The notes beneath the pieces are model-generated. The model did not search any database and was not told the DNA's origin. It worked only from the letters and a program-made list of their open reading frames with translations. A program made the translations under genes and the position numbers. Shown in pieces: positions 1 to 10,292 of a stretch of DNA of 64,000 nt. Each line of letters starts with the position of its first letter. The stretch's first letter is position 1. Origin of the DNA: Prauserella rugosa (lineage in GTDB: Bacteria; Actinomycetota; Actinomycetes; Mycobacteriales; Pseudonocardiaceae); the NCBI RefSeq assembly GCF_000719975.1, contig NZ_JOIJ01000012.1, positions 82,082-146,081 of the forward strand, read 5' to 3'.

Positions 1-2
1 CG

Positions 3-167
3 TCGCTGTCGGCCGAGCTCGGGCGCGATGTGCCGGTGTCCGAGGCGCTGCCGCTTGCGCGGGAGGCCGTGCTGGCCGCACTGGACGGCGAACTGCCGGT
101 GACCGATCGCTGGATTCCACGCCAGGAGCCCTCCGCCCCTGGCGTCACGTTCGCCCTGCAGAACTGA
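3..167 (+). CDS. 3' end of an unrecognised protein (partial)
   Basis: Only the last 54 codons are present; the gene runs in from the left edge and stops with TGA at 165-167. The frame is open from base 3. The fragment (…EAVLAALDGELPVTDRW…) is Leu/Ala-rich with no motif I can assign to a family. It converges on the LLM oxidoreductase gene, and the two are separated by a long perfect palindrome that would end transcription from both sides. No function is proposed. Confidence 0.5.
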   Translation, partial: SLSAELGRDVPVSEALPLAREAVLAALDGELPVTDRWIPRQEPSAPGVTFALQN

Positions 168-208
168 ATCGCCCGTCGGGCCCCTTCGGAGGGACTGCAC
201 CGTCCTGA

Positions 209-263
209 TGCTCCCAAGGGCCCCATAGTCGCGTTGAACGCGACTATGGGGCCCTTGGGAGCA
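209..263. terminator. 27-bp perfect inverted repeat, bidirectional terminator
   Basis: Arms 209-235 and 237-263 are exact reverse complements around a single central G at 236. The core of the right arm reads CGCGACTATGGGGCCC. It lies between two convergent genes, so a shared factor-independent terminator is the simplest role. There is no U-tract, as is usual in high-GC actinobacteria. Confidence 0.75.
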
Positions 264-270
264 GTGCCGG

Positions 271-1203
271 TCAGTCGAGCTGGCGGGCGACCTCGGAGGC
301 GATGAGCTCCAGGTGGTCGAGATCGGACAGGTCGAGCACCTGCAGGTACAGCCGCTCGACGCCCGTCTTCTCCCGCCACGTGCCGATCTTGTCGACGACC
401 TCGGCGGGAGTTCCGGCGAGACCGTTCTCCTTGAGCTCGGCGACCTCGCGGCCGATGGCGTCGGCGCGGCGGGAGATCTCGGCGTCGTCCCTGCCGACGG
501 CGGCGACGAGTGCGGCCGATCGCCGGATCGGCGTGGTGCGGCCGATCTCCTTCGCGGCGGCGTCGACGCGCTCGAACTGCGCGAGCGCCGAGTCGGCGTC
601 CTTGAAGGGGATGTTGAACTCGTCGGCGTACTGCGCGGCCAGTGCGGGGGTGCGCTTCTTGCCGCCACCGCCGAGGATCACCGGCGGGTGCGGACGCTGG
701 GCGGGCTTGGGCAGCCCGGGCGCGCCGTCGAGCGTGTAGTGCTCACCGGAGAAGGAGAACGTCTCGCCCTCGGGCGTGTCCCACAGGCCGGTGATGACGG
801 CGAGCTGTTCGGTGTAGCGGTCGAACAGCTCCTTCGTGGCCGGCAGGTCGATCCCGTAAGCGGTGTGCTCGTCGACGTACCAGCCGGAGCCGAAGCCGAA
901 CTCGATGCGGCCGCCGGACATGCGGTCGGCCTGTGCGACCGAGATAGCCAGCACGGACGGGTGTCGGAACGTCGCCGCCGTGACGAGCGTGCCGAGCCGG
1001 ATCGTCGAGGTCTCGCGGGCCAGCCCCGCGAGCGTCAGCCACGCGTCCGTGGGTCCGGGAAGCCCCGACGCGTCGCCCATCTTCAGATAGTGGTCGGACC
1101 GGAAGAACGCGCCGAAGCCACCCGCCTCCGTGGCTTTCGCGACGCGCAGCAGGTCCTCGTAGTCGGCGCCTTGCTGAGGTTCGGTGAAGATCCTGAGTTC
1201 CAC
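271..1203 (-). CDS. LLM-class F420-dependent oxidoreductase
   Basis: Luciferase-like monooxygenase fold, about 310 residues from the GTG at 1203 (VELRIFTEPQQGADYEDL). The N-terminal strand, the FRSDHYL segment near residue 40, the RLGTLVTAATFRHP segment and the GGRIEFGFGSGW motif are typical of the actinobacterial F420-dependent branch of the family. Such enzymes use reduced deazaflavin F420 to reduce or oxidise small organic substrates in the cytoplasm; the substrate here is unknown. An upstream in-frame start at 1239 would add 12 residues that do not look like the family. The next gene upstream on the same strand is a TetR regulator 108 bp away, but its operators face the other way, so co-regulation is not established. 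Confidence 0.88.
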   Translation of the reverse strand: MELRIFTEPQQGADYEDLLRVAKATEAGGFGAFFRSDHYLKMGDASGLPGPTDAWLTLAGLARETSTIRLGTLVTAATFRHPSVLAISVAQADRMSGGRIEFGFGSGWYVDEHTAYGIDLPATKELFDRYTEQLAVITGLWDTPEGETFSFSGEHYTLDGAPGLPKPAQRPHPPVILGGGGKKRTPALAAQYADEFNIPFKDADSALAQFERVDAAAKEIGRTTPIRRSAALVAAVGRDDAEISRRADAIGREVAELKENGLAGTPAEVVDKIGTWREKTGVERLYLQVLDLSDLDHLELIASEVARQLD

Positions 1204-1311
1204 AATGCACAGACTAATCGCGCGACGAAGCGCGCCCACTGCCCCGCGCGAGCCGCACCCGGACCGGTGACGTCTGGGCTCGGAGTCTCGTCCGGACCGC
1301 GGCCGCGACGA

Positions 1312-1914
1312 CTACGTGCCCGGCGCCGCGCTGCGGACCTGGTTCAGCAGCCGCACGACGACGTCCTCGATCTCCTCGCCGACCTTGCGCTGGTCGGTGG
1401 CATGGGCGATCTCGGTGGCGGCACTGCACAGCGCGCCGAACAGCAACCGCGACGTCACCTCGACGGGAACGGCCAGCACCTCGCCGGCGTCGATGAGGTC
1501 CTGCAGTGCCTGTTTGATGAGCCCGAAGCTGTAGCGGTCCTCGGCCTCGCGCCAGCGCGCCCAGCCCATGACCACCGGCGCCTCCTGCAGCGCGATCCGC
1601 TGGTAGGCGGGGTCGAGACAGCTGCCGATGAACTCGCGCAACCCGGCCAGCGCGCGCTCCCACGGCGGCTGCGAGCCCGTCAGGATCTTCTCCAGGCGAC
1701 CTTTGACCTCGGCCTCGACCTCGTCGAAAGCCGCCTCGAACACGGCCTGCTTTCCGCTGAAATGGTGGTACAGCGCACCTTTGGTGACGCGTGCCCGCTT
1801 CGCGATCTCGTCGAGCGACGTGCCCGCGTAACCACGTTCCGTGAACAGCCGGACGGCACTTCTGACCAGCGCAGATCTGGTCGATTCCGAATAGTCCTCA
1901 CGCCTGGACCGCAT
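1312..1914 (-). CDS. TetR/AcrR-family transcriptional repressor
   Basis: 200-residue TetR regulator. The N-terminal helix-turn-helix is clear (SLDEIAKRARVTKGALYHHF, about residues 33-52), followed by an all-helical ligand domain that resembles no substrate-specific subgroup I can name. The ATG at 1912-1914 directly precedes the arginine-rich start typical of the family. It is divergent from the gene at 2068. The 153-bp gap holds two identical half-site palindromes (CATACC-N3-GGTATG), which strongly suggests that it represses itself and the divergent gene. The ligand is unknown. Confidence 0.9.
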   Translation of the reverse strand: MRSRREDYSESTRSALVRSAVRLFTERGYAGTSLDEIAKRARVTKGALYHHFSGKQAVFEAAFDEVEAEVKGRLEKILTGSQPPWERALAGLREFIGSCLDPAYQRIALQEAPVVMGWARWREAEDRYSFGLIKQALQDLIDAGEVLAVPVEVTSRLLFGALCSAATEIAHATDQRKVGEEIEDVVVRLLNQVRSAAPGT

Positions 1915-1953
1915 TGTCACCACGCTCACAACTCTACTCGGGTTTCCGCCGTC

Positions 1954-2000
1954 CATACCGGTGGTATGTTCGGTCGTGTCAGCTCCATACCCACGGTATG
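1954..2000. promoter_or_regulatory. Paired TetR operators CATACC-N3-GGTATG
   Basis: Two palindromes with identical 6-bp arms lie at 1954-1968 (spacer GGT) and 1986-2000 (spacer CAC). Their centres are 32 bp apart, about three helical turns, so both would be bound on one DNA face. They are in the divergent promoter region between the TetR gene and the gene at 2068. Binding by the adjacent TetR protein is inferred. Confidence 0.75.
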
Positions 2001-2067
2001 CCGCAAACCCGCGGTAGGACCGTTTTCCCGGAACACACCCGCGTGACACACGCAGCAGGGGGACCTC

Positions 2068-2610
2068 ATGAGCTGGAACGACTACTACCGGCGGCGCGAC
2101 GTCATCGACGCGGTCCTGCGCCACGCACGACGTGACCCCGACGGGCCGCTGCCGTTCGACGAGATCCCCGGTGCGGCCGACCTGTTCGGCACGCCCGAGA
2201 ACCTGCTGCTGGCCATGCACTACCGCTGGCAGCAAACCCTCGGCGGCAGGCTGCGCGCCGAGGTCGGCGGGCCGGAGGACACCGCAGGCGTGCCCGGCGG
2301 TGGCGAACAGGACCACCTCGACGCCGTCTCGCGCGCGTGGCGCAGGACGGTCGCCGACAACCCGACGCTCCGCGCCGTACTCGACGCCCACGTCGACGAC
2401 CACCCGGACCTGCGTCGCGCGCACGAGGCCGAGTTGCGGATGCTCGCCCTCACCGCGGGCGTCGCGGAGCCCGGCGAGCCGGACGAGGAGATCACGCAGG
2501 CAGGCAACGCCCTCGTGGCGCTCATGCGGGCCCGCACGGCAGGCGGACTCACCGCGCCGCGGCGGAACCCGGTCGGCCAGCTGCTCCGCAAGCTCGCCCC
2601 GACCGGCTGA
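2068..2610 (+). CDS. Conserved hypothetical protein, TetR-C-like helical
   Basis: 180-residue, charged, apparently all-alpha cytoplasmic protein (MSWNDYYRRRDVIDAVLRHA). No signal peptide, membrane segment or catalytic motif is visible. A run of helices with WQQTL and RRTVADNPTLRAVLDAH suggests a helical-bundle fold. The start has a purine-rich AGGGGGA upstream. It is divergent from the TetR gene and sits just beyond the two operators, so it is the probable regulatory target. An SDR gene follows 68 bp downstream on the same strand and may be co-transcribed. Function not recognised. Confidence 0.7.
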   Translation: MSWNDYYRRRDVIDAVLRHARRDPDGPLPFDEIPGAADLFGTPENLLLAMHYRWQQTLGGRLRAEVGGPEDTAGVPGGGEQDHLDAVSRAWRRTVADNPTLRAVLDAHVDDHPDLRRAHEAELRMLALTAGVAEPGEPDEEITQAGNALVALMRARTAGGLTAPRRNPVGQLLRKLAPTG

Positions 2611-2678
2611 GCCGCACCACCCGTACCTCAGGACGAACGCGTTGTTGGCGCACAGCCAATCGGCGTAGGTTGTCCGCC

Positions 2679-3635
2679 ATGACACGCACGGCGGACAGGT
2701 GGACCGAGGCGGACATCCCCGACCAGACGGGGCGGACGGTGCTGGTGACCGGAGCGAACTCCGGACTGGGACTGCGCACCGCCGAGGTGCTGGCCGCCCG
2801 CGGCGCCACGGTGCTGCTGGCCTGCCGCTCCGCCGAACGCGGCCGGCGCGCGCTCGCGAGGGTTGCCGAGCAGGCAGCCGCCGAGCCCGCACTGGTCAGC
2901 CTCGACCTCGCCGATCTGGCTTCGGTGCGCCGCGCCGCCGACGACGTGCGGGACCGCACCGGCGACGGGCTCGACGTGCTGATCAACAACGCCGGCCTGA
3001 TGGCACCACCGCACGAGACGACCCGCGACGCGTTCGAGCTGCAGTTCGGTACCAACCACCTCGGGCACGCGGCGCTGACCTGGCTGCTCATGCCCGCGCT
3101 GCGGACCCGGCCCGGCGCGCGCGTGGTCACGGTGTCGAGCCTGGCCGCCCGCGCGGGCCGCATCGACACCGGCGATCCGAACTTCGAGCGCCGCCGCTAC
3201 AACCCGGTGGCGGCCTACGGCCAGTCCAAACTCGCCAACCAGATGTTCGCACTGGAACTGAGCCGTCGGCTCCGGGCGGCGGGCGACGACGTGCTGAGCC
3301 TCGGAGCCCACCCCGGCTACACCGACACCGACCTGGCCGGCGCGATGGCACGTTCGCAGCGCAACAGCGTGCTGCGAACCGTCATGGACGTCGGCGGCAG
3401 GATCGGCGGCGTGGTGCTGGCACAGAACACCCGGATGGGCACCCTTCCCCAGCTCTACGCCGCCACGGCACCGGGCGTGCGCGGCGGCGACTACATCGGC
3501 CCGACCGGCCTCGCCCAGACGCGCGGCCACCCCGGCACGGTGCGTCCACTGGCTGCGGCGACGGACGAGGCGACGGCCACCGAGTTGTGGAATCTCACCG
3601 CCGAGTTGACGGGCGTCACGCCCGACCCGGAGTGA
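2679..3635 (+). CDS. Short-chain dehydrogenase/reductase
   Basis: 318-residue SDR. The Rossmann motif [20 protein letters not shown] lies at about residues 24-43, the NNAG motif follows ([10 protein letters not shown]), and the catalytic Ser and YxxxK are seen in [12 protein letters not shown] and [10 protein letters not shown]. The NADP-preferring Arg in LACRSAERG and the long C-terminal region (HPGYTDTDL) resemble retinol-dehydrogenase-like/protochlorophyllide-reductase-like SDRs of actinobacteria. Substrate unknown. ATG at 2679 was chosen because the NAD-binding strand begins about 18 residues later, as in relatives; the frame is open further upstream without family-like sequence. It may be transcribed with the hypothetical gene upstream. 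Confidence 0.9.
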   Translation: MTRTADRWTEADIPDQTGRTVLVTGANSGLGLRTAEVLAARGATVLLACRSAERGRRALARVAEQAAAEPALVSLDLADLASVRRAADDVRDRTGDGLDVLINNAGLMAPPHETTRDAFELQFGTNHLGHAALTWLLMPALRTRPGARVVTVSSLAARAGRIDTGDPNFERRRYNPVAAYGQSKLANQMFALELSRRLRAAGDDVLSLGAHPGYTDTDLAGAMARSQRNSVLRTVMDVGGRIGGVVLAQNTRMGTLPQLYAATAPGVRGGDYIGPTGLAQTRGHPGTVRPLAAATDEATATELWNLTAELTGVTPDPE

Positions 3636-3672
3636 CCTTGTCCGCCCGATTTCAGGGCGTAGGGTGGGTGCC

Positions 3673-4683
3673 GTGACTGCGTTGCCGGAAGGTCGGAAGC
3701 TGCTGCGTCTCGAAGTCCGCAACAGCCAGACGCCGATCGAGAGAAAGCCGTCGTGGATCAAGACCCGCGCCCGGATGGGCCCGGAGTTCACCGAACTCAA
3801 GGGCCTCGTCCGCCGCGAAGGTCTGAACACCGTGTGCGAAGAGGCGGGCTGTCCGAACATCTACGAGTGCTGGGAGGACCGCGAGGCCACGTTCCTCATC
3901 GGCGGTGACCAGTGCACGCGGCGGTGCGACTTCTGCCAGATCGACACGGGTAAGCCCGCCGAGCTCGACACCGACGAGCCGCGCCGGGTGGCCGAGAGCG
4001 TCCAGGCGATGGGCCTGCGCTACTCGACCGTCACCGGTGTCGCGCGTGACGACCTCGACGACGGCGGCGCGTGGCTCTACGCCGAGACCGTCCGCCAGAT
4101 CCACCGGCTCAACCCGGGCACCGGCGTGGAGGTTCTGATCCCGGACTTCAACGCCGAACCCGACCAGCTGGCCGAGGTGTTCAGCTCGGAGCCGGAGGTG
4201 CTCGCGCACAACGTCGAGACGGTGCCGCGCATCTTCAAGCGCATCCGCCCCGGCTTCCGCTACGAACGGTCCCTGAAGGTCATCACGGAGGCCCGCAAGG
4301 CCGGCCTGGTGACCAAGTCGAACCTGATCCTGGGCATGGGTGAGACTCCCGACGAGGTTCGCCCCGCAATGCAGGATCTGTTCGACGCGGGCTGCGAGAT
4401 CCTGACGATCACGCAGTACCTGCGACCTTCGCCGCGGCACCACCCGGTTGACCGGTGGGTCAAGCCGGAGGAGTTCGTCGAGCACACGAAGGCCGCCGAG
4501 GAGATCGGCTTCCCCGGCGTCATGGCCGGACCGCTGGTGCGCTCGTCGTACCGGGCGGGCAAGCTCTACGCGAAGACGAAGGAGCACCGCGGCGAGCAGC
4601 TGCCCGAGAACCTGGAGCACCTGGCCGCCTCCGCGCCTGCGGCGCAGGAGGCCAGCAGCGTGCTGGCCCGCGAATCGTCGTAG
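3673..4683 (+). CDS. lipA: Lipoyl synthase
   Basis: 336-residue radical-SAM enzyme that inserts two sulfurs into octanoyl-lipoyl domains. The radical-SAM cluster motif CTRRCDFC lies at residues 81-88 and the auxiliary 4Fe-4S cysteines at 55, 60 and 66 ([12 protein letters not shown]). The C-terminal [10 protein letters not shown] supplies the conserved serine ligand of the auxiliary cluster. GTG at 3673 gives the family's usual N-terminus ([17 protein letters not shown]); GTG at 3664 is an alternative. The expected partner lipB is not downstream, so it may lie elsewhere. Its product matures E2 subunits that work with the AceE and Lpd encoded in this same window. Confidence 0.97.
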   Translation: MTALPEGRKLLRLEVRNSQTPIERKPSWIKTRARMGPEFTELKGLVRREGLNTVCEEAGCPNIYECWEDREATFLIGGDQCTRRCDFCQIDTGKPAELDTDEPRRVAESVQAMGLRYSTVTGVARDDLDDGGAWLYAETVRQIHRLNPGTGVEVLIPDFNAEPDQLAEVFSSEPEVLAHNVETVPRIFKRIRPGFRYERSLKVITEARKAGLVTKSNLILGMGETPDEVRPAMQDLFDAGCEILTITQYLRPSPRHHPVDRWVKPEEFVEHTKAAEEIGFPGVMAGPLVRSSYRAGKLYAKTKEHRGEQLPENLEHLAASAPAAQEASSVLARESS

Positions 4684-4816
4684 GCATCCGACGACCCGGG
4701 CGAACCCTGACGCATCCCTGATGCAGGAGCGGCTAGTGTCACGCACACAGGCGCTGACGGTCCGCCGCGTTCGCGCGGCGGACCGCACGGGGGATCGACG
4801 AACAGGGGTGTGACAG

Positions 4817-5581
4817 GTGGTCACCGACTTTCTCAACTGGCTACAGAGCCTGCCGCAGCCGGCGCTGGTCGCCGCGGCGGGCTTGCTGGTGCTGGCCGAG
4901 TGCACCATCGGTCTCGGGTTCATCGCGCCGGGCGAATCGGGACTGCTGATCGCGGCGACCACCGCCAACACCGTGCCGCGGTTCCTCATCCTGTGGGCCG
5001 TGGTGACGGTGTGCGCGGGCGTCGGCGACACGATCGGCTACACGATCGGCCGCAAGTTCGGGCCGAGGCTGCGGGAAACCAAGGTGGTCCAGAAGTCGGG
5101 CGCCGACGCGTGGGACAAGGCCACCGGAATTCTGCAGCGTCGCGGCGCATGGGCGGTGTTCTTCGCCCGCTTCCTCCCGGTCGTCCGCACCCTGACCCCC
5201 GCCGCGGCGGGTACGTCGAAGCTGCCGTACCGCAAGTTCCTCCCGGCCGCCGTGGCCGGGGCGATCTGTTGGTCGGCACTGCACATCGCACTCGGCGCCG
5301 CGATGGGCGAGGCCGCCAAACAGATCGAGGACGCGATGAGCACCGGCGGCATGATCGTCGTCGGTGTCCTGGCTGCGATCGCAGTGATCGCGCTGCTGCG
5401 GTACAAGCGCAAGAAGACGCTCGGGGCGATGCCCTCGGCCGCGCCCGGCGCGGACGCCGCAACGGCTGACGTCGACGCGGGCGGCGGCGACGGCTCGGGC
5501 GAGACCTCCGCGCGGTCCGAGACGGCGACCGCCACGAAGCGGGCACGCGAGTCCGACGACGGGCCCACCACGGCATCCTGA
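4817..5581 (+). CDS. DedA/VTT-family membrane protein
   Basis: 254 residues from a GTG start. Hydrophobic segments cover about residues 15-65, and the DedA signature region contains FFARFLPVVRTLTPAAAG (about 118-135), with conserved Arg and Pro in re-entrant helices. It ends in a hydrophobic helix (GGMIVVGVLAAIAVIALL) and a charged, Ala/Ser/Asp-rich cytoplasmic tail of about 55 residues that the core family lacks. DedA proteins are linked to undecaprenyl-phosphate or phospholipid flipping and membrane homeostasis. The gene stands between lipA and the sirtuin gene. A small CGGGCG/CGCCCG hairpin follows the stop. Confidence 0.88.
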   Translation: MVTDFLNWLQSLPQPALVAAAGLLVLAECTIGLGFIAPGESGLLIAATTANTVPRFLILWAVVTVCAGVGDTIGYTIGRKFGPRLRETKVVQKSGADAWDKATGILQRRGAWAVFFARFLPVVRTLTPAAAGTSKLPYRKFLPAAVAGAICWSALHIALGAAMGEAAKQIEDAMSTGGMIVVGVLAAIAVIALLRYKRKKTLGAMPSAAPGADAATADVDAGGGDGSGETSARSETATATKRARESDDGPTTAS

Positions 5582-5624
5582 CCGGGCGCTGACACGCCCG
5601 TGGCCGGGCCCGCATCATGAGGGC

Positions 5625-6389
5625 ATGGACACCGGTATGGACAGCGACACCGATCTCCGCCGGGCGCGGGAACTCGTCACCGGCGCGTCCCGGGTCACGG
5701 CACTGACCGGAGCCGGCGTCTCCACCGCGTCGGGCATTCCCGATTTCCGCGGCCCCAACGGGCTGTGGACCAAGGACCCGGAGGCGGAGAAGCTGTCGAA
5801 CCTGCAGGCCTACGTCGGCAGCAGGGACGTGCGGGTCCGTGCCTGGCGGGCCCGCCTCGACCACCCGGCGTGGCGGGCGCAGCCCAACGCGGCGCACGAG
5901 GCGTTCGTCGCGCTCGAGCGGTCGGGCAGGCTCGGGGCGATCGTCACGCAGAACATCGACGAACTGCACCAACGGGCCGGGTCGAGCCCGGACGCGGTGA
6001 TCGAACTGCACGGCACGATGTTCCACACCGAGTGCCTCGACTGCGGTGACCGCAGGGACATGCAGGAGGCGCTGGAACGGGTGCGTGCCGGCGAGGACGA
6101 TCCGCCGTGCCTGGTGTGCGGCGGGATGCTGAAGTCGGCGACCATCTCGTTCGGCCAGGCCCTCGACGGTGCGGTGCTGGAGGCGGCGCGGATCGCGGCC
6201 GTGACCTGTGACGTGCTCCTGGCCGCGGGCACCTCGCTGACGGTGCACCCGGCCGCCGGCCTGGTCGAGATCGCCGCGCAGGCCGGCGCCTCCGTGGTGA
6301 TCTGCAACGCCTCGCCGACGCCCTACGACGAGGTGGCCGACGTGGTGCTCAGTGGCCCCCTCGACGAGGTGCTCCCCCGCATCACGTGA
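5625..6389 (+). CDS. NAD-dependent protein deacylase, Sir2 family
   Basis: 254-residue sirtuin. NAD-binding motifs GAGVSTASGIPDFRG (about 29-43) and TQNIDELHQRAG (109-120), catalytic His129 in ELHG, and four zinc cysteines at 137, 140, 162 and 165 are all present. The small domain lacks the Ala-…-Tyr-x-x-Arg pocket of desuccinylases, as far as can be seen, so deacetylation is more likely. It would remove acyl groups from lysines in the cytoplasm using NAD+. The gene ends before a terminator shared with dnaE. Confidence 0.93.
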   Translation: MDTGMDSDTDLRRARELVTGASRVTALTGAGVSTASGIPDFRGPNGLWTKDPEAEKLSNLQAYVGSRDVRVRAWRARLDHPAWRAQPNAAHEAFVALERSGRLGAIVTQNIDELHQRAGSSPDAVIELHGTMFHTECLDCGDRRDMQEALERVRAGEDDPPCLVCGGMLKSATISFGQALDGAVLEAARIAAVTCDVLLAAGTSLTVHPAAGLVEIAAQAGASVVICNASPTPYDEVADVVLSGPLDEVLPRIT

Positions 6390-6393
6390 GAGC

Positions 6394-6435
6394 CCGTCTC
6401 CGCCCCGCGGCCTGCTCGGTGCGGGGCGGAGACGG
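6394..6435. terminator. Bidirectional terminator hairpin
   Basis: 15-bp perfect arms, CCGTCTCCGCCCCGC at 6394-6408 and its complement at 6421-6435, with a 12-nt loop. It sits between the convergent sirtuin and dnaE genes. Confidence 0.8.
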
Positions 6436-6444
6436 CGGTGTCGC

Positions 6445-9400
6445 TCAGCCGGCCATGATGCCCGGGATGCCCTTGAGCTCCCCCATCAGCATCGACGTGA
6501 CCTTCACCGGGTAGTCGTACAGCGCGTACACGGTCTCGCGTTTGCCCTGCAGCTTGACCCGCACCGGCGTGTCACCGGGGTGTGCCTTCAGGGTCTGCTT
6601 GAGTTCGATCACCGCGCTCTGGTTGAGCTTCTCCGCGGAGGCCACCAGCATCAGCGGTGCCTCCTCGTCGCCGGCGGCGATGTCGGACAGGTCGAGCGGC
6701 ACGAGCCCGCCGCCGAACACCGACATCTTGTCCTCACGCCAGTTGACGCGGCCCTTGACCACCACGGCGTTGTCCTCCACCAGGTCGGCCGCGAAGATCG
6801 CGTACGACTTCGGGAAGAACAGCACCTCCAGCGAGGCGTCCATGTCCTCGATCGTGCAGATCGCCCACGGTTCGCCCTTCTTGTTCACCCGGCGCTCGAC
6901 CGACGTCAGCAGCCCGGAGACCTCGATCTCGCCTTCCTTCGGCGGGTCGGCGAGGATCGCCGCGATCGGTTTCTTGGCGTGCTTGCGCAGGATCCGCTCG
7001 GCACCGTCGAGCGGATGGCCGGACACGTACAGGCCCAGCATTTCCCGCTCGTAGGCGAGCTTCTGCTTCCGCGGGTACTCCTCGTCGTCGAACTTCAGGT
7101 GCGCCAGCGGCGAGGACGCCGAGGCCGACGCTCCGGCGTCGTCGTCGGCGGAGCCGGCGCCGAACAGGTCGAACTGGCCCATCGCCTCCTGCCGCTTGAG
7201 CGGCACGACCGCTTCGACCGCGTCCTCGTGCACCTGGACCATCGACAGCCGCGTGTTGCCGAGCGAGTCGAAGCCACCCGCCTTGATCAGCGACTCGAGG
7301 ACGCGCTTGTTGCACGCGACGAGCTCGGACTTGTCGAGGAAGTCGGTGAAGGAGGTGTACTTCCCCTTCTCCTCACGGGTCTTGATGATCGAGTCGACGA
7401 CGTTCGCCCCGACGTTGCGCACCGCGCCCATGCCGAAGCGGATGTCGTCGCCGACGGCCGTGAACCGCGGGCCCGACTCGTTGACGTCCGGGGGCAGCAC
7501 CTTGATGCCCAGCCTGCGGCATTCCGACAGGTACACCGCCGACTTGTCCTTGTTGTCGCCGACCGAGGTCAACAGCGCGGCCATGTACTCGGCGGGGTAG
7601 TTCGCCTTGAGGTACGCCGTCCAGTACGAGACCAGGCCGTACCCGGCGGCGTGCGACTTGTTGAACGCGTAGCCGGCGAACGGCAGGATCGTGTCCCACA
7701 GGGCCTGGATCGCCTCGTCGGAGAAGCCCTGCTCACGCATACCGGCGTGGAAGCCCTCGAACTCCTTCTCGAGGACCTCCTTCTTCTTCTTACCCATCGC
7801 CCGGCGCAGAACGTCCGCTCGGCCCATGGAGTAGCCGGCGACCTTCTGCGCGATCTGCATGATCTGCTCCTGATAGACGATCAGGCCGTACGTCGAGGCC
7901 AGGATCTCCTTCAGGGGCTCTTCGAGCTCGGGGTGGATCGGGGTGATCTCCTGCCGGCCGTTCTTGCGGTCGGCGTAGTCGTTGTGGGCGTTCACGCCCA
8001 TCGGACCCGGCCGGTACAGCGCGAGCACGGCGACGATGTCGTCGAAGCCCGTGGGCTGCATGCGGCGCAGCAGGTCCCGCATGGCCCCGCCGTCGAGCTG
8101 GAACACACCGAGCGTGTCGCCGCGGCCCAGCAGTTTGTACGACTCGGGATCGTCCATGCCGAGCCGGTCGAGGTCGATCTCCTCGCCGCGGTTGGTCTTG
8201 ATGTTGTCGATGGCGTCGCCGATGACGGTGAGGTTCCGCAGGCCGAGGAAGTCCATCTTCAACAGGCCGATGGCCTCACACGACGGGTAGTCCCAGCCGG
8301 TGATGATCGAGCCGTCGTCGCGCTGCCACAACGGGATGGTGTCGAGCAGCGGCTCGCTGGACATGATGACCGCACACGCGTGCACACCGGCGTTGCGGAT
8401 CAGGCCCTCGAGACCGCGGGCCGTCTCGAAGATCGTCGCGACCTCCTGGTCGCTCTCGATCAACGACCGCACCTCGGCGGCCTCGCCGTAGCGCTCGTGC
8501 TCGGGGTCGACGATGCCGGACAGCGGGATGTCCTTGGCCATGATCGGCGGCGGCAGAGCCTTGGAGATGCGGTCCGCGATCGAGAACCCGGGCTGCCCGT
8601 AGTGCACGCGCGCGGCGTCCTTGATGGCCGCCTTGGTCTTGATCGTGCCGAAGGTGATGACCTGGGCGACCTTGTCGGAGCCGTACTTCTCGGTGGCGTA
8701 GCGCACCATCTCGCCGCGCCTGCGGTCGTCGAAGTCGATGTCGATGTCGGGCATCGACTCGCGCTCCGGGTTGAGGAACCGCTCGAACAGCAGCTCCTGG
8801 GGCAGCGGGTCCAGGTTGGTGATACCGAGCGCGTAGGCCACCAGCGCGCCCGCTGCCGAACCACGGCCGGGGCCGACGCGGATGCCGACGCTGCGCGCGT
8901 AGTTGCAGAGGTCGGCGACGACGAGGAAGTAGGCGGGGAAGCCCTTCTGCGCGATGACACCGAGTTCCATCTCGGCGCGTTCGACGTACCCGTCGGGAAT
9001 GCCCTCGGGGAAACGCCACTCGAGGCCCTTCATGACCTCGTGGTGCAGCCAGCTGGACTCGTCATAGCCCTCGGGCACGTCGAACCGCGGCATCCGATCC
9101 TTGTGCGCGTAGACGTCCTCATAGGACTCGACGCGCTCGGCGATCAGCAGCGTCGTGTCCGCGGCCCCCGGCACCTCGGAGTCCCAGTACTCGCGCATCT
9201 CCTCGGCCGACTTGAGGAAGTAGCCGTCGCCGTTGAACTGGAACCGGTTGGGGTCGGACAGGGTCTTGCCGGACTGCACGCACAGCAGCGCCGAGTGGGC
9301 GTCGGCCTGGTCCTTGGTGACGTAGTGGGAGTCGTTGGTGGCAAGGGGCTGCAGTCCGAGTTCCTTGCCGATCTTCAGCAGGCCCTCACGCACCGAACGT

Positions 9401-10014
9401 TCGATGGCCAGGCCGTGGTCCATCAGCTCGAGGAAGAAGTTGTCCTTGCCGAAGATGTCGCGGTAGTCGGCCGCGGCTTCGAGGGCCTTCTCAGGCTGGC
9501 CGAGTCGCAGCCGGGTCTGCACCTCACCGGAGGGGCATCCGGTGGTGGCGATGATGCCCTCGGCGTTCTCGGCGATCAGCTCGCGGTCCATCCGGGGCTT
9601 GCGGTAGTAGCCCTGCATGCTCGCCAGCGACGAGAGCTTGAACAGGTTCCGCAGCCCGGTGGAGTTCTGCGCGAGCATCGTCATGTGGGTGTAGGCACCG
9701 CCACCCGAGACGTCGCCGCCCTCACCCGAGTCGTCGGCGCCGCGCTGGCTGCTCTGCCCCCAGAACACCGGCTTCTTGTGGAAGCGGCTCTCGGGCGCGA
9801 TGTAGGCCTCGATGCCGATGATCGGCTTGATGCCGGCCTTCTTGGCCTGTTGGTAGAACTCGTCGGCGCCGTACATGTTGCCGTGGTCGGTCATCCCCAC
9901 GGCAGGCATCCCCAGCCGGGACGCCTCCTTGAACAACGGAGCCATCTTCGCCGCACCATCGAGCATCGAGTACTCGGTGTGAACGTGCAGGTGGACGAAG
10001 GAATCGTTGGACAC
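6445..10014 (-). CDS. dnaE: DNA polymerase III subunit alpha
   Basis: 1189-residue replicative polymerase. The N-terminal PHP domain begins at [15 protein letters not shown] (residues 6-20). The palm has the catalytic aspartates in [12 protein letters not shown] near residue 422. The fingers carry the CAVIMSS and [13 protein letters not shown] segments, and a C-terminal OB fold begins around [16 protein letters not shown]. The length is that of actinobacterial DnaE1, the main chromosomal polymerase, rather than the shorter DnaE2/ImuC. A low-complexity acidic/Ser insert ([13 protein letters not shown]) lies before the OB domain. Divergent from the PP2C gene, with 278 bp between. Confidence 0.97.
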   Translation of the reverse strand: MSNDSFVHLHVHTEYSMLDGAAKMAPLFKEASRLGMPAVGMTDHGNMYGADEFYQQAKKAGIKPIIGIEAYIAPESRFHKKPVFWGQSSQRGADDSGEGGDVSGGGAYTHMTMLAQNSTGLRNLFKLSSLASMQGYYRKPRMDRELIAENAEGIIATTGCPSGEVQTRLRLGQPEKALEAAADYRDIFGKDNFFLELMDHGLAIERSVREGLLKIGKELGLQPLATNDSHYVTKDQADAHSALLCVQSGKTLSDPNRFQFNGDGYFLKSAEEMREYWDSEVPGAADTTLLIAERVESYEDVYAHKDRMPRFDVPEGYDESSWLHHEVMKGLEWRFPEGIPDGYVERAEMELGVIAQKGFPAYFLVVADLCNYARSVGIRVGPGRGSAAGALVAYALGITNLDPLPQELLFERFLNPERESMPDIDIDFDDRRRGEMVRYATEKYGSDKVAQVITFGTIKTKAAIKDAARVHYGQPGFSIADRISKALPPPIMAKDIPLSGIVDPEHERYGEAAEVRSLIESDQEVATIFETARGLEGLIRNAGVHACAVIMSSEPLLDTIPLWQRDDGSIITGWDYPSCEAIGLLKMDFLGLRNLTVIGDAIDNIKTNRGEEIDLDRLGMDDPESYKLLGRGDTLGVFQLDGGAMRDLLRRMQPTGFDDIVAVLALYRPGPMGVNAHNDYADRKNGRQEITPIHPELEEPLKEILASTYGLIVYQEQIMQIAQKVAGYSMGRADVLRRAMGKKKKEVLEKEFEGFHAGMREQGFSDEAIQALWDTILPFAGYAFNKSHAAGYGLVSYWTAYLKANYPAEYMAALLTSVGDNKDKSAVYLSECRRLGIKVLPPDVNESGPRFTAVGDDIRFGMGAVRNVGANVVDSIIKTREEKGKYTSFTDFLDKSELVACNKRVLESLIKAGGFDSLGNTRLSMVQVHEDAVEAVVPLKRQEAMGQFDLFGAGSADDDAGASASASSPLAHLKFDDEEYPRKQKLAYEREMLGLYVSGHPLDGAERILRKHAKKPIAAILADPPKEGEIEVSGLLTSVERRVNKKGEPWAICTIEDMDASLEVLFFPKSYAIFAADLVEDNAVVVKGRVNWREDKMSVFGGGLVPLDLSDIAAGDEEAPLMLVASAEKLNQSAVIELKQTLKAHPGDTPVRVKLQGKRETVYALYDYPVKVTSMLMGELKGIPGIMAG

Positions 10015-10292
10015 CGGCGAAACCTCCCCTTCCGCGCCTGCGCGCGGGCCCGCGAACTCGGTGAGACGCCCACCCTAGCTCCCCGCCTTCCGCCCGCCGC
10101 GGTGCGACTCGGGTGAAGACCGACACCACGGGAAGACCCCGCCGCCGATGATCACCGAGCGCGTCCGAGTAGCCTCCGAACGCGACCACCGCGGCCGCGC
10201 ACTCACCCACCACGGTCGGTGATGTGCGCGGAATGCACCGTTTCCCACCCGCCACCGTCACACGCGTCGGGCGGTGATGGTTCACTGCTGTC

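Noticed and set aside
6352..10116. Very long open frame (about 1250 codons) on the plus strand
   Set aside because: It is the complement of dnaE; in GC-rich DNA the opposite strand of a long gene often stays open. Its translation is Arg/Gly/His/Val low-complexity with no family motif.
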